NCBI GenBank assembly: GCA_025677825.1
Contig: JAIXMO010000004.1
Span: 806,001 to 870,000, forward strand
Direction of reading: 5' to 3'
From: Helicostylum pulchrum
Taxonomy: Eukaryota > Mucoromycota > Mucoromycetes > Mucorales > Mucoraceae
Length of the DNA stretch: 64,000 bases
Shown: positions 9,586-28,196 of the stretch, piece by piece
How the letters are laid out: each line of letters starts with the position of its first letter
Numbering within the stretch: the first letter of the stretch is position 1
Program-made: the position numbers and the translations under genes
The notes under the pieces: model-generated
What the model saw: the letters and a program-made list of their open reading frames with translations, nothing else
Told to the model about the DNA's origin: nothing
Databases searched by the model: none

Positions 9586-11330
9586 AGAAAGTGGTAAATA
9601 AAAGTATTTTTTTTAAAAAAAAAAGTTGCGTCCGTGGTGTCACAGTATAAGAGTTGGCGTTTTTAAACTAAGTTTTAATATTTATAGAGTCAAATACTCT
9701 CACACGCAGGTATTTTTTAAGAAAGATAATACTGAGGTCATCATTAGGGAGGTTTTGGGAGGTAAAAAGTAATAAATAAATAAAACTGTATAATTAACCA
9801 TACTAGGTACTCTCATAGTAGGCGGTCGACCTCTTATAGAGCAAAAAGACTCAATAATATAAACAACGGAGATAGTTTCCATTATAGTGATAGACAATCG
9901 TATGTTTCCGTGGAAGAAAAATTTTAAACTTGCAAAGTAAATAAATCCTGCAAAAAAAAAGGGAAGGTACAAATTAGGCATACTTTTCCTTTTTTTTTTA
10001 CTCTTCAGTGTTATCGGTCTACTTCCATCTTTCAGCACCATCAATACAATTTATATACTAGTATTATAAGACGAGGTTATACTACTAGAGCAAGCGAAAG
10101 TATTCGCAGTTTATAAAAAAAAGTTTGCAGATTTGTTTACTTCCGCCTATTGATTCCCAATCATTTGTGTGTAAACAAAAACGACCTCTCGGTAAGCATG
10201 CTTTTTATTGGAAAATCCCGGAACAAGCCATAGCGCTGTCATACCCTTAACGCGACACCAGCTTTACTACTTTTACTTTCCTCAAGTCAACAGATTTTTT
10301 TTTTTCAAAATATTATCTATCATCACTATATAAAAACTATCTCCTTTGTTTATACCTATGATGGGGCCAACTTTTTTTTTTTCATCTTGTTTCTAAATAA
10401 GTAAGAAAATATATCTGCTTGTGTAATAAATATTGTTACGGCTAGAAAATTTAAGGTAAATCAAAACGAGAATGAAAGTTCTTAGTGATAAATAAGTTTA
10501 TCAAATATTCTACTTTGTTTTCCTAAGTTTTCCCTTTATAATTCCTCTCTGATCAACTCCCATTTGTTTTATAACATCTTTTGGGGAACAATACAGACCT
10601 AAGATTAACTGCAGAAACTTCGTTACCTTTGGCATATAAACTCTATTTTATTTTATTCTTTGTAAATCTACTACTTGTTCCCCACTCTCTTTTAACTGAT
10701 ATAAGTCCCTTTGTAAGCATACATCGCTCGACTCGTACTTTCCTAAAGGCTAGTCGTTGAATATCACTTTTCACAAATAAATAAATAGTTAACCTAAGTC
10801 TTAATTTAGTTGACTTCTAAACAGTCTAGTACTCACTACTCTTACTACTACTTTATTACCTGTTATTTAACTACACACGTAATAATCTCCCCCAAACTTT
10901 ACACTTTTTATTTTAAGCTGTATCATCATGAATACTCTTCTTTTTTTAAACCAACAGTCAGTTTTAAAAAAGATTAAATACCTTTTTTTTAACACTTTAA
11001 TAAATAAAAAATCATATACGGCCAAATTATTTAACAAGCAATAATACTACCAGTAAAAAGAAGGTGGTCTTGACACGAACGAACGCAGTTATTATATTAG
11101 AACCAGGGAGAATTTTGCTTCCAACAAGAAAAGGAAGACGCAAGACCCATAGCTTTTGTTTAGTTACTATATTTTCAAGTGCGACTAAATTGTTATACAG
11201 GATAATAGTGTAAGATCAATGTTGAGACCGTTGCTGTTTATTTATGGATGTATACTGTCACTGCTTGGAATAGGCATAAAAAAACCTGTGCGGTATTTCT
11301 GTTACTGAATATAATTATCCCATACACCGC
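9586..11330. other. Intergenic, no gene seen
   Basis: AT-rich sequence with scattered T-runs. Short frames on either strand (for example 9700-10044, minus) are hydrophobic, homopolymer-driven and show no domain. Confidence 0.55.
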
Positions 11331-11406
11331 TCGATATAAGGGTATGTTCGATTAAAAGTTAGATTTCCTCCAGATTCGGCCACTCTTAAATAGAGCCGCT
11401 ACTGTA
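11331..11406 (-). mobile_element. Tc1/mariner-like terminal sequence, copy 2
   Basis: On the minus strand it reads TACAGTAGCGGCTCTATTTA, then AGTGGCCGAATCTGG and an AATCGAACATACCC block also present in copy 1. It shares CTCTATTTAAG-x-GTGGCC with copy 3 at 54.3 kb. Probably one inverted terminal repeat of a decayed DNA transposon; the other end was not found. Confidence 0.5.
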
Positions 11407-11867
11407 TAAATATTATTTTTTTACAAACTAGGAAAAAAAAACTTACTGGTAATGATACTGAAAATATCAGAATCGATTGTATTCAGTTGCTCGGTGTCGC
11501 ACGTTCCCAAAGATGTAATACGGTACTTATGTAATGCGGCAAGGAATACGCATGACACAATAACTTTTTGAAAATAAAACTGGGTATGTAAGCGCATAAT
11601 TTGAAATCAGTCCACCAGCTAGTAAAAACTTTCAGCCAATATAAATATTTATATAATTGACATTGTGCATTAAAAAAAAACTGCATCTTGTTTCAATTGT
11701 AACCAATGTAAGGTTAACTTTATTTTCCAAGTGACGTTTAAAAAAGAAAAAGAAAAACGATATAGATTAATTTTTATTAAAAATAAGTGTATCTATGAAT
11801 ATACATATATGAATATATATACGAGTATAAGAGGAAGAAAAAGAAGGAGAAAGCCAGCAAGAGAAAC
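11407..11867. other. Intergenic, 3' flank of the next gene
   Basis: AT-rich, with no supported gene or RNA. The last ~100 bp presumably hold the 3' UTR of the minus-strand gene ending at 11868. Confidence 0.5.
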
Positions 11868-13813
11868 TTATGATTCAATTTGTCTTTCTAACCTATCAAG
11901 TCGTTCACGAAGCGTATCCAACATATTATGGTACTCCTGTGGTCCAATATCATTTTGTGATCTAACGATGGTAGGAGGAGTCTGTAACTCTTCCAACTCA
12001 TTACCATCTCTTTTCCTTTCCGAAAACGCTACTAAATCCTCTGCAACTGCTCTTTCTTCTCTTGTAGCACTAGGCAATGGGGAAGGTAAAGATCCAGTAT
12101 CAGTTCTTAAATCCGGTTGTTTTTGAACTTGTCTTCTAATAGCAGAATTACTACTATTACTATCATTACGATCAAACTTATTTTCGATGATTTCAATACG
12201 TCTCACCAAAGCATCCACAGTTTGTTCCATTTGAGACATAGTTTCCCACTGAGCTTCTTTTACCTGGTTTCTAACCAACCCTTCTATCGTAGTCGCTGAA
12301 GCTTGTAAAGTTTGCATTAACGAAGAAGACCTTCTGATTTGGTCATCCAAAGTACTTTTCAAAGTACGCGTAGTTTCAATGGTATCAAATAAATGTTCAA
12401 ATGGTTGTAAGTACTGTTGACGTTGAAGCGCAGCAAATGAATTTGTTGTGGGTGTTTTTGGCGGTAATGGGATACTAGCAGCATTCACAGCTAATTGTTG
12501 TGGTTGCTTTTGTTGTGATTCGTGATTTCTTTGATAGGAAGAAGGTTGAGGTTTGGTATGATGATGAGAACCATAAAGTGATGGAGAGGGTACATACTGC
12601 TGCTGATACATTACATTTTCTCGACTGGTTGGGTGTGCAGAATGTGGAGGTTGTTGTTGTGAAGGTACAATAGGAGGAATAGCAAATTCGTGTCTTCTGG
12701 GAGATGGCTGGTGAGCAAAAGGGGGTCTTGCAATAGTTGCAGATGCAGGTGCAATATTATGTGAAGCCGTCATAGGACCATGGTTTGCTATACATAAATA
12801 TTTTAGCACACACGCACGTAAAAAGAGAAAAATGTGCCTTAATTACTTACCATAATTAGAACGACTATGTTGCTGCGTAGGTTGATTTGGTATAGGTCGA
12901 TTAAAATTAGAGTTAATTGGTGCAGATCTTACGCCCGCTAATTGTTCATGATAAGAAGGTGCGAAAATAGTCAAGTTTAAAGAGTTTTTATGCTTGGTAG
13001 ATAATCTTTTATTAGGTGAAGCTGGTTGTTGTTGTTGTTCCTCAGTTTCTGGAGCAGGATAAGATTGTATTTTACGAATTTGTCTGGAGATGGGTTGATT
13101 ACTTGCTGTTGTTACTGCTGATAATGAGTGAGGTCTTCGTTCTCTATCTATTTCTGATATATGAGAAGGAGAAGAAGTATTTCCAATACGTTGTCGTTTA
13201 TTAGGTGACTCGAGGATACTATATAGTATGATACATATACATTAGTTAAAACAATAGATAAATAAAATAATAGTATATATTTTTACCTCTGTCTTCGAAG
13301 TTCGCTTGAATTCAAAAGTACTTTATCTAAAGCCATTGCGTTTCTTGATTCAGGCAACATTTGATGAAGGGATGGAGGAGAAGTTGGTTCAGTCTTTATT
13401 TGTCTTTCACCTTCTCTGTCAATAACATGTTCCATATTCTCTAAAGGCAATTGAACAGATTCCCAAATATATTCTTCTTTTGGAGCTCTTTTGAATTGAG
13501 CAAACGTACGAAGAATAGGGTCGGCAAGTCCAATACTGTAATCGTTTGGTTTCAATTTTGATAGTTCTGCTAATAAAGGACTATTGAACTGGTTAGCCAA
13601 GTCTGCTAATACTTTGGTATCTAAATAGGTGTCTTCATGGTCTCGATAACAGTTCTTATAAGTGGCTTTTTTAAAAGAAAACAACGGTATATTGAACAAC
13701 AGTTTAATGTCTGATAGTCTATATAATAAAATATCGCTTTCTGGTAACCGAAATAATATAAGAGGTTTATGATGATCAGAGTATCTTCCTAATAATTGAC
13801 TAAGTACTTTCAT
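11868..13813 (-). CDS. Unrecognised 604-aa protein with low-complexity middle and C-terminal coiled coil
   Basis: Three exons on the minus strand: 13287-13813, 12851-13218 and 11868-12787, joined by introns with GTAAAA and GTAAGT donors and TATAG-type acceptors; the frame is intact. The N-terminal ~150 residues look globular (starting MKVLSQLLGRYSDHHKPLIL). The middle is Ser/Pro/Gln/His-rich with a basic PNKRQR stretch that could be a nuclear localisation signal. Residues about 430-520 (LFDTIETTRTLKSTLDDQI, then a heptad-like EQTVDALVRRIEIIENKF) and the last 30 residues (MLDTLRERLDRLERQI) are predicted coiled coil by eye. This composition suits a nuclear regulatory or scaffold protein, but I do not recognise the family. 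It lies 160 bp downstream of ARO1 on the same strand and has its own T-rich upstream region. Confidence 0.85.
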
Positions 13814-13973
13814 AACAATAATTATAAATAAAATAAAGGAGAAAAAAAAAAGAAAGGGAGTGTAAAAAAGAAATATTTTTTTATTTTTAACACTGCGTTG
13901 TGCGACAGCAAAAAAGAAAATTCTTTTTATAGACTTGTATGCTGTTATTGGTCGATTTAAAAATGACAGTTTA

Positions 13974-20392
<6,419 letters not shown>

Positions 20393-21823
20393 ATGGTATC
20401 ATCAACTTCATTATTAAATTGTGCCGTTTGCGAAAATCAATTAGTTCAACCCATTACACTTTCTTGCGGTTTTACTGTTTGTTTAGCTTGTTTACCTTCA
20501 AAATCTTTACTTGAAGGTTATTCTTTTGTTTGCCCAGTAGCTCAATGTACAAAAGAATCTCATTTATTTGGTCCCGATTTATTCTTGGATTATACCATAG
20601 AACAGGTTATTAAAGAGGACTTTATCAACATCACCATTATGGACGACTCTGTATACAATAGCGCTACAACCGCATTACAATGCTCTATCGGTAACCATTT
20701 ATTAGAGCACCCTGTCACAAACCACTGCGGACATACCTTTTGTAAAGTTTGCTTACTCCAGTACAAGATCTTAAATGATGCTTGTAATAAGTGTCAAAAG
20801 AGATTACCTTCTTACCAATATATTCAGACACAAACTCCCAATCTTCTTTTGAACAACTTGATCAATATCTTTAACGAAATTCCATTATTCAAAAATATCG
20901 AACTAGCTCGCACTAACCAAATATCAAACGTTACCATTTCTTTCTCCAAGCTAAATCAATTTTCATACAAGAATATACCAATCTATTTATCCGACTTTGC
21001 TGTCTTACCTTCTCAAAAACTTCGTATACCCATCTGTACCGAACAAAGCAGACTTTTATTTCAAAAGGCTCTTATTATTTGTAAAGAGTTTCAGTGTCTT
21101 TGTTTAGGTATTGTTAATAAGGACAAGACAAACAAGAAGGGAAGATTTGGTACTATGGTTAAAGTTACTGCTATCGAACAACGCGCAAACGATATGTTGG
21201 TTAACGTAGTTGGTATGGATCGATTCAAGGTAGTGAGTGTCAATCAAGAAACTGAAGAATTTATTGCTGCAGATTTAGATATGCAATTTGAAAACTATCG
21301 AGACTTGGAAAATATTACGACAATTAGCCAACACTGGACTGAACATAAAATGTTAAGCCCATCTGCTTCACCAAAATGCGATAAAGTCATCATTGCTTCT
21401 GCTATTAGTCCACCTTCATCCCCTCCTCATTCTGCTGGTTCACCTAAACCCATCTATGAATTTTTACATAGTTCATCACCAATTAAATTATCCAAAGTAA
21501 TATACGACTTTATTAGTGACTTGGCACATAGTACACCTTCAATCTCTTTCTGTAGTACTGTAGAAGGACTATTAGGTCCAGTCTGGTTAGATTCTGTACA
21601 AGGATTACATGGACCTTTGCCTGCAGCAGAAAATCCTGTTGCCATGTGTTGGTGGGCAGCTATTGTATTACCAGTGAGTAACTCTGATAGATATCACTTG
21701 CTTGAAACAATTTCATTAGAAGAAAGATTGACCATTATTTTATCGTGGATAAACGACCTTAAATCACGATGGGGAAATTGCAGACGTACCGCTATCAACT
21801 CGGCTAGTAAAGTCGGATTATAA
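20393..21823 (+). CDS. RING-finger protein with Lon substrate-binding domain (LONRF-like)
   Basis: Single-exon, 476 residues. Two RING-type modules lie at the N-terminus. The first (residues about 10-55) begins CAVCENQL and has CGFTVCLACL and a late CPVAQC. The second (about 96-140) is more typical, with NHCGHTFCKVCLL and CNKC. From about 190 (IPIYLSDFAVLPSQKLRIPI) to about 460 comes a Lon N-terminal (LAN/LON) domain, interrupted by a Ser/Pro-rich insert near 330-350. The same arrangement is found in animal LONRF1-3 and fungal homologues, which are probable E3 ubiquitin ligases; the substrate is unknown. There is no AAA+ ATPase or protease domain, so it is not the Lon protease. The start ATG follows a long T-rich leader and is the first in frame. 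Confidence 0.93.
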   Translation: MVSSTSLLNCAVCENQLVQPITLSCGFTVCLACLPSKSLLEGYSFVCPVAQCTKESHLFGPDLFLDYTIEQVIKEDFINITIMDDSVYNSATTALQCSIGNHLLEHPVTNHCGHTFCKVCLLQYKILNDACNKCQKRLPSYQYIQTQTPNLLLNNLINIFNEIPLFKNIELARTNQISNVTISFSKLNQFSYKNIPIYLSDFAVLPSQKLRIPICTEQSRLLFQKALIICKEFQCLCLGIVNKDKTNKKGRFGTMVKVTAIEQRANDMLVNVVGMDRFKVVSVNQETEEFIAADLDMQFENYRDLENITTISQHWTEHKMLSPSASPKCDKVIIASAISPPSSPPHSAGSPKPIYEFLHSSSPIKLSKVIYDFISDLAHSTPSISFCSTVEGLLGPVWLDSVQGLHGPLPAAENPVAMCWWAAIVLPVSNSDRYHLLETISLEERLTIILSWINDLKSRWGNCRRTAINSASKVGL

Positions 21824-22763
21824 AGATATATATTATACCATTTACATTCCCCTTTTTTGTTATATATTTCTAAGTTACTTTTGAAAATAAATTTTTTATA
21901 CATCATATTCTAAAATAATCAAAAGGGGCGATTTTTTTTTTGGGGGGAGGGGGCGGAGGGGGGGGGGGCAATACGATTATCTTTCTACATTAATAGATAA
22001 ACATACATTTTTTAAAACCTATGCATACTTGTAACTAGATGAAATCTGAAAGAAATCGCGAAACTTCGATTCTTAAAGAAGCCGTGTTATTGTATGGGAA
22101 CTCTTGTTTGTTTGTATTATATGCATAATATCCGAATGAATTGTTTACTTATGTATTATATGCCCCGTGAGTAAGTTCGTATGAAATAATATTAAACTAT
22201 ACGTATAAGTGCAAATCTGAAAAACTGTGAGCATTACTCGATGAAAAATGTTCTTTTTTTTTTTTTTTTTTTTTTTGGCGTAGGGCTATCTTGTTACATT
22301 TGGTTATTGATTCGAGCATACTCATCGCCATTTAATACGCTGTATAATAAATAAAGTTGTACTCTCCTATTACCAGCGAAAATGACCTTCTTATTCGTTT
22401 AACTAATTTAAATAAATGAATATATTATATGTAATAACTACAGATTGTATTAGTATTTTTTTTTTCCCTTTTTTTAAAAAAATATAAAGATTTAGTTATA
22501 AATAGTTCCATATCGCGTTCTCACCGCGAATCTAGCGATCGATGTTTTTGCGTTATAAATAATGAGTCGGGTACCTATTATGAAATAAAAGTGAGCTACT
22601 AACTGATATTTTTATTCATAGCAACAAAAAAAAATGAATTTGGTACTACATACACATGCAAAAGGCGCCTAAAATAAAACTTCTATTTTGTTCTTTTTAC
22701 TTTTACTATATTTCACTGCATTTATTTATTTTTAGCATCATTTTTTAAAGAAATCAGCTCGGA
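21824..22763. other. 3' flank and intergenic, with G-rich tract
   Basis: Contains a G-rich tract at 21942-21968 about 120 bp after the RING-LON stop and a T19-type run near 22255-22275. No gene seen. Confidence 0.55.
21942..21968 (+). repeat. G-rich tract, candidate G-quadruplex
   Basis: Runs of six, five, two and about eleven G separated by single A, C and A. This is conspicuous in an AT-rich genome and, being on the coding strand, would be in or near the 3' UTR of the RING-LON transcript. Confidence 0.6.
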
Positions 22764-23945
22764 AATCACTGATTGAGATACCTGGGCTTGAAAAGTCGCT
22801 CACATAAGAAATCACTGCTAAAACTAGCAGTGATAATAAATATTGGTTTTTATTTTTTAAAGAAACAGGAAACGCTTTTTGGACCCAAGTTTTTTTATAC
22901 AAAATAGTTGTTTTAAATATATCTTTGATAAAAAAAATTAAAAAACGAACTTTTTTGTCTTTTTTTTTCGATTTCATTTTTGGGGGTCAACCCCTTTTGT
23001 GTTTTTGTGGTTATTTTACAATTACCCGGGGTCCAATTTGCCTATCTTTGTGGAAAAAAACATGCATGGTATTAAACTCGTTTAGACGCTTCTAATCCAT
23101 TTTAAATCATACTTCTACTGCAAAAACCGAAAGAGTAATCGCTGTTTTAGACGTTTTTTTTCTGGATAAAAAAATACAATTTTTTAGTGTAACACAGTGT
23201 AACCATTTTCAGAGCTTCGCGATTACATAGAATGTAGTTTTTTATTACCGTGTTTGGTTATAGCGCCAAATGTAGATGTTTAAAAACTATATATTGGATG
23301 TTTATAAATAAAAGTGCTACATCTAAAACTGGGCGAGAAATCGCGCTTTAAAGAAATAGCTATTTTAAGGACTGTTTAACTCAAATTTTAGCAGGAAAAA
23401 AACGGTGATTACTCGGTCAGTGTTTTTATTAAAAATATGAGTTTAGATGGATTAAATGCGCCAGAAAGAGGTCTTTATTATCATTGTTTTTTCCACAAAA
23501 AAAGTTGAGTTAGATCGGAAGTAATTTCAAGATAACCACAAAACCACAAAAGGGGTTGGCCCCCAAAAATGACTAAAAACGATAAAAAATGATCGACTGA
23601 AGAGAAATATAAAAAATCGAGAGAAACATCAAACAACACACAGTTTTTAATTTTGGTATTAAAGACAACATCCTAAGGAGTAACGTTTACTAAGTTACCT
23701 AGGTAAAAAAATGATTTCCCGATGTTTGATCATACAAAGAAAACACCTTATTTCGATCACTGTAAAAGTGATTTTTTTTAGAAGTTACTTCTAAACCTTC
23801 ACCAAAAACACGCGTTTTAAAGAGAATAATGGATGAAAAATAACGGATTATAACACTTTAAATAGTTCTTGAACTCATTCGAACTATTTTACGAGAACAT
23901 ATGATGTGTATTTTTTTCTGCAAGCGCTCAAACATTAAAAACATT
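22764..23945. repeat. Composite inverted-repeat island related to 53.6-54.2 kb
   Basis: Left arm (about 22975-23165) and right arm (about 23394-23571) are inverted copies of about 180 bp, each ending in a GGGG(T/C)CAACCCC-like block, so the segment can fold back on itself. A piece at 22764-22800 (GAGATACCTGGGCTTGAAAA region) and a piece at about 23640-23945 both match, in inverted orientation, the sequence at 53.6-54.17 kb. The whole therefore seems built from rearranged copies of one repeat unit. No transposase or other protein is encoded here. Confidence 0.65.
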
Positions 23946-24244
23946 TTAAATTCTATTAAAACTTTCATTAACCAAGCCCTTCGTCGGACCACTACCAGAC
24001 TCACTTTTTTTAGCAGTGATTTTCCGCTAAACTCTTCTCATCAATGATTTCTTGTCATTCTCAAGGAAACATGTCAAAAAGGATAACAGGGAAACAGGTA
24101 TTTAATGCAGTACAGTCTAGTGACCGTTTCTTCCCAAAAAGTGTACTTTGTAAAACATTCTTTCTTTTTTTTCACGCACACAAGAAAACTTTTTCTCTTT
24201 TTTACTAGAAATAAACTTGTTTAAATAGTTTTTACCTGTTTAAT
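23946..24244 (+). promoter_or_regulatory. Upstream region of the importin gene
   Basis: AT-rich with T-runs, no gene. The importin start codon lies at 24245. No unambiguous TATA element was chosen. Confidence 0.4.
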
Positions 24245-27200
24245 ATGAACCAAGACGCGGTTTACCGATTATTCGTATCCACTTATCATCCTATTCCTAG
24301 TGTGCATAAACAAGCTGAACTAAACATTAGAAACGTAAAAAAAAAGTTGAAGTATTATTTTTTTTAAAAAAAAGTATTTACATGATGTCTTTATAGATTG
24401 AATCGCAACCTGGTTTTTTACCTTTAGTATTGCAAATTCAAGCTTCTGAAAATTTAGAGTTAGGCGCACGTCAAGCAGGTAAAAAAAAAAAAAAAAAAAA
24501 AAACTCCCTTTCAAAAACTGTCAATAACGAAAAAAAAATATAAGCTGCGATTTATTTTAAAAATCGTATCCAAAAAGCTTGGGATGAAAGTAAAGGTATT
24601 ACGATTACGCCAGAAGATAGGTCGATAATCAAGCAAAATATTCTCCTTGCTTTAACTACCGCTCCTGCTGCTGTCCAGTAAGTTAAAATCATTTTGCATA
24701 ATTTTATTTATACCAAGTTCCTAATATATTTGTGCAGAGTACAATTAGCTGCTTCTTTAAATAGTATTCTTACTTGCGATTTCCCTGAAAAGTGGCCTAC
24801 GTTTATTAATGAGTTAGAATCCTTTATGATTTCGGAAGAAATTCGTATTGTTCACGTTGGTTTAATTGCATTACGGGAAGTAGTTAAAGTATTCCAGTAA
24901 GTTTATTTATTTGTGTAGTGGGAGAGCGGAGAGGGTTTTTTTTAACGTAAAACTGAAATAGATGGAAGTCAATGGATCGAAGAGAACCTTTACGCCAAAT
25001 CATTAAGCTTACTTTCCCTGCTATCAACGCGATTTGTCATAAACTGATCAACTTGGATACGGATGAAGCGGCCGAGATGTTAAAACTCGCATTAAAAATC
25101 TACCATTCCAGTATCCAAGTAGATTTACCAAAGTGTTTACAAGATCCAGCATCACTTGTACCTTGGGGTTCCTTATTTGTACAATTAGTCGACAAGAAGA
25201 TTCCTGAACAAGTATTACCAGAAGATCCCGAAGAACGCGAACAGTTTATTTGGTGGAAGACCAAGAAATGGGCTTATCATTGTTTAAACCGACTGTTTGG
25301 TAAATACGGTAACCCAGCCATGTTAGCACCCAGTTCAACAAAGTACACGCATTTTGCAAAATCGTTTGCGGTCAATTTCGCACCTAATATTTTACAAACT
25401 TATTTACAGCAAATTGATGGTTGGATTAAAAAAGAGCATTGGATGTCAAACAAGTGTTTAGCTTTATCTGCTGCTTTCTTTGATGATAGTATCAAACATA
25501 AGACTACTTGGAAAATCATTAAACCCTATACAGATATTTTGGTAGCTCAGTTTATCTTTCCTCAACTTTGCTTTTCAGCTGAAGATGAACAATTATGGTC
25601 TGAAGAACCTATTGAATATGTACACAAGAAAATTGGTAATTTTTATAGCAAAATATATGTAAAATTATGTGTGTGTGTGTGTGTGTGTGTGTATTAACAT
25701 TGGATTTTATTAGATCCATTTGAAGATTTCCATTCGACTCGCGATAACGCCACAACACTATTAATCGATTTAGCCAGGGATCGTAAAAAGCATACGTTTA
25801 TGAGTATTTTAGGATTTATTAACGATGTACTTAATCAATATATGGAGACACCCGATAATCAAAAAAACGGACGAGATAAAGATGGTGCATTATGTATGAT
25901 TGGGGCCTTATCCTCCGTGATTTTAGGAAACAAGTCTGAAGTTGCCAATATGATGGAACCATTTTTTGAAGCTCATGTTTTTCCTGAATTCAGAAGTAGA
26001 TTTCCTTATTTACGTGCAAGAGTAAAGTATTACATCTTCGATCATTTTATATTTTTTTTTGTAGCTAATATTTTATTTTAGGCTTGTGATATTACTAGAC
26101 ATTTTAGCGACTTAGATTTCTCAAATGAAGAGGTACGATAATTAGTATCGCTCTCCTTTTTTTTTACTTATATTTTTTAATAGAATACACTTACTGTATA
26201 TCGAAGCGTTTTGAACTGTCTTCGTGATAAAGAACTCCCAGTTAGGGTACAAGCAGCTTTAGCTTTACAACCCATGATTCGACATGAAAGTGGTAATATG
26301 TTCTACTGTTACACACAAATACATATTTCCTAATATTTTTTTTTACGAAAATAACTAGTTCGTGAAGCTATGGGTCCTAATTTACTCTTTATTATGCAAG
26401 AATTCCTCGACATGACAAACGAAATCGATAACGATATTTTATCCGGTGTAATGGGCGAATTTGTCGAAGTATTTGCAGAACAATTAACACCATTTGCGGT
26501 ACAACTCTGTACTCAATTACGCGATACATTTTTACGTATTATGGAAGAATTAGCCGCTACTTATCAAGGAACCACTGACGACAATGATTTTGAGGGAGAC
26601 TCGGAAGAATCCAGTGATAAGACCATGGCTGCTATGGGAGTTCTCAAGACCATAGGTACATTGATCCTAAGTTTAGAAAGCACACCCGAGATTTTACAAC
26701 AATTGCAAGAGGCTTTATTACCTGTCATTACTTATACGTTGGAGAAACGAATTATTGATCTTTACGACGAGATCTTTGAGATTATCGATTCTTGTACATT
26801 CTCTTCCAAGCATGTAACACCTATTATGTGGGGTGTATTCGATCTGATGTATAGTGCTTTCAAGGATTCTGGAGTGGATTTTATGCATGAAATGTTGCCT
26901 GCTTTTACCAACTTTGTTACTTATGGTAATGAAGTATTTATTCAGAATGATCAAGTAAAGCAAATGATGTTTGACATTATCGATACGGTGATGAAGAGTG
27001 ATCATTTAGGAGAGAATGATCGTATTCAAGCATGTCGATTAATGGAATCCATTTTGCTTAATTGTCGTGGATCTGTTGATGTGGTAAGTGATTATGTATA
27101 CAAACGGAAAGAAAAAAAAAGCGATTATTGACTAGTGTACATGTAGTTTGTTGCACCATTCTTGAACCTTGCGTTTCAATATATTTTTACCGGTCAAATG

Positions 27201-28196
27201 AAAACTACTGAATTCAAAGTTCATTGCATTGAAGTAGTAGTCAATTGTTTATACTATAATCCAGCATTGACACTTAGTATCTTGGAGGAAAACCAATGGA
27301 CTCAAGGATTCTTTACACTCTGGCTTTCCACTTTAGACAAGTTTTCGAGGTAATACACGTATATATGAATTTATACTTTATACACTAAACATGCTGAATA
27401 GAGTTCATGATAAAAAGTTGGTTATTGTAACCTTGTGTACACTTTTGAGTTTACCCGCAGATAAGATCCCACCTTCTTTATTACCTGGTTGGCCCCAACT
27501 TTTAACCAGTGTTTCTCATGTCTTTCAAAGTTTACCCAAGGCCATGGAAAGTAAGTAAATTGATAGCGTAAGTTTGTATTTGTTACTAGACAGTTTAATA
27601 ATAATAGATCGAGAGAACATGGAACAATTGTATAGTGGTGAAATTGAAGAAGATGAAGACGAAGAAGATGGCGAAGAAGATGACGAAGAGGAGGAAGATG
27701 AAGATGAAGACGATGTTAGTATCATTGAAGAAGAAAGCGAAGAAGAGAATGAAGAGAATGAAGGTAAAAGCCAATCATATTTTAAATATGTACTTTGTTT
27801 ATAAATACCTTTTTATATATAGATGATGATATTCAGGATGAAGATACAGAATATCTTGAATATTTGAACCAACAAATAGCTAATCAAAACAATGGAGAAA
27901 TTGATGCAAATGATGATGAAGAAGATGATATGGCAGAAGAAATATTATTTGAATCACCTTTAGACGATATTGATCCTTATATTTGCTTTGAACAAGTCTT
28001 CCGCGGTAATGATTATTTTACTTTTTTTATCACTATTATCAGTAAAACTTATTTTTTTCAATTAGATTTGCAACAACATAACCCCGAGTTTTACGCACAT
28101 TTAACCAAAAATTTAAACGCTGAAGAACAAAACAACATTATGGCTATATTATCTCTAGCAGAACAAACCCGTAACGAATTAGCAGCTACACAATAA
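24245..28196 (+). CDS. Importin-beta family karyopherin of the importin-7/8 (Nmd5/Sxm1) type
   Basis: Nuclear import receptor built of HEAT repeats. Fourteen exons can be joined in one frame: 24245-24334, 24397-24478, 24545-24677, 24738-24896, 24962-25635, 25714-26021, 26082-26132, 26184-26292, 26359-27083, 27147-27349, 27402-27550, 27608-27763, 27823-28005, 28066-28196. The product is about 1050 residues, as expected for the family. The N-terminus has the importin-beta N-terminal signature ([17 protein letters not shown], then [15 protein letters not shown] and [11 protein letters not shown]). Further on, FPEKWP and [20 protein letters not shown] are typical of Sxm1/Nmd5/IPO7. Near the C-terminus is a very acidic Asp/Glu stretch (exons 12-13), also typical of IPO7/8. 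Whether it corresponds to Nmd5 or Sxm1 cannot be decided. Exon 5 is followed by an intron carrying a (GT)n tract. Confidence 0.95.
25669..25693 (+). repeat. (GT)n microsatellite inside importin intron 5
   Basis: About twelve GT dinucleotides within the 78-bp intron 25636-25713, between the donor and the TTATTAG acceptor. Confidence 0.9.

Noticed and set aside
27525..27826. Ser-rich and Lys-rich frames over importin exon 12
   Set aside because: They are out-of-frame or antisense readings of the Asp/Glu-rich coding stretch.
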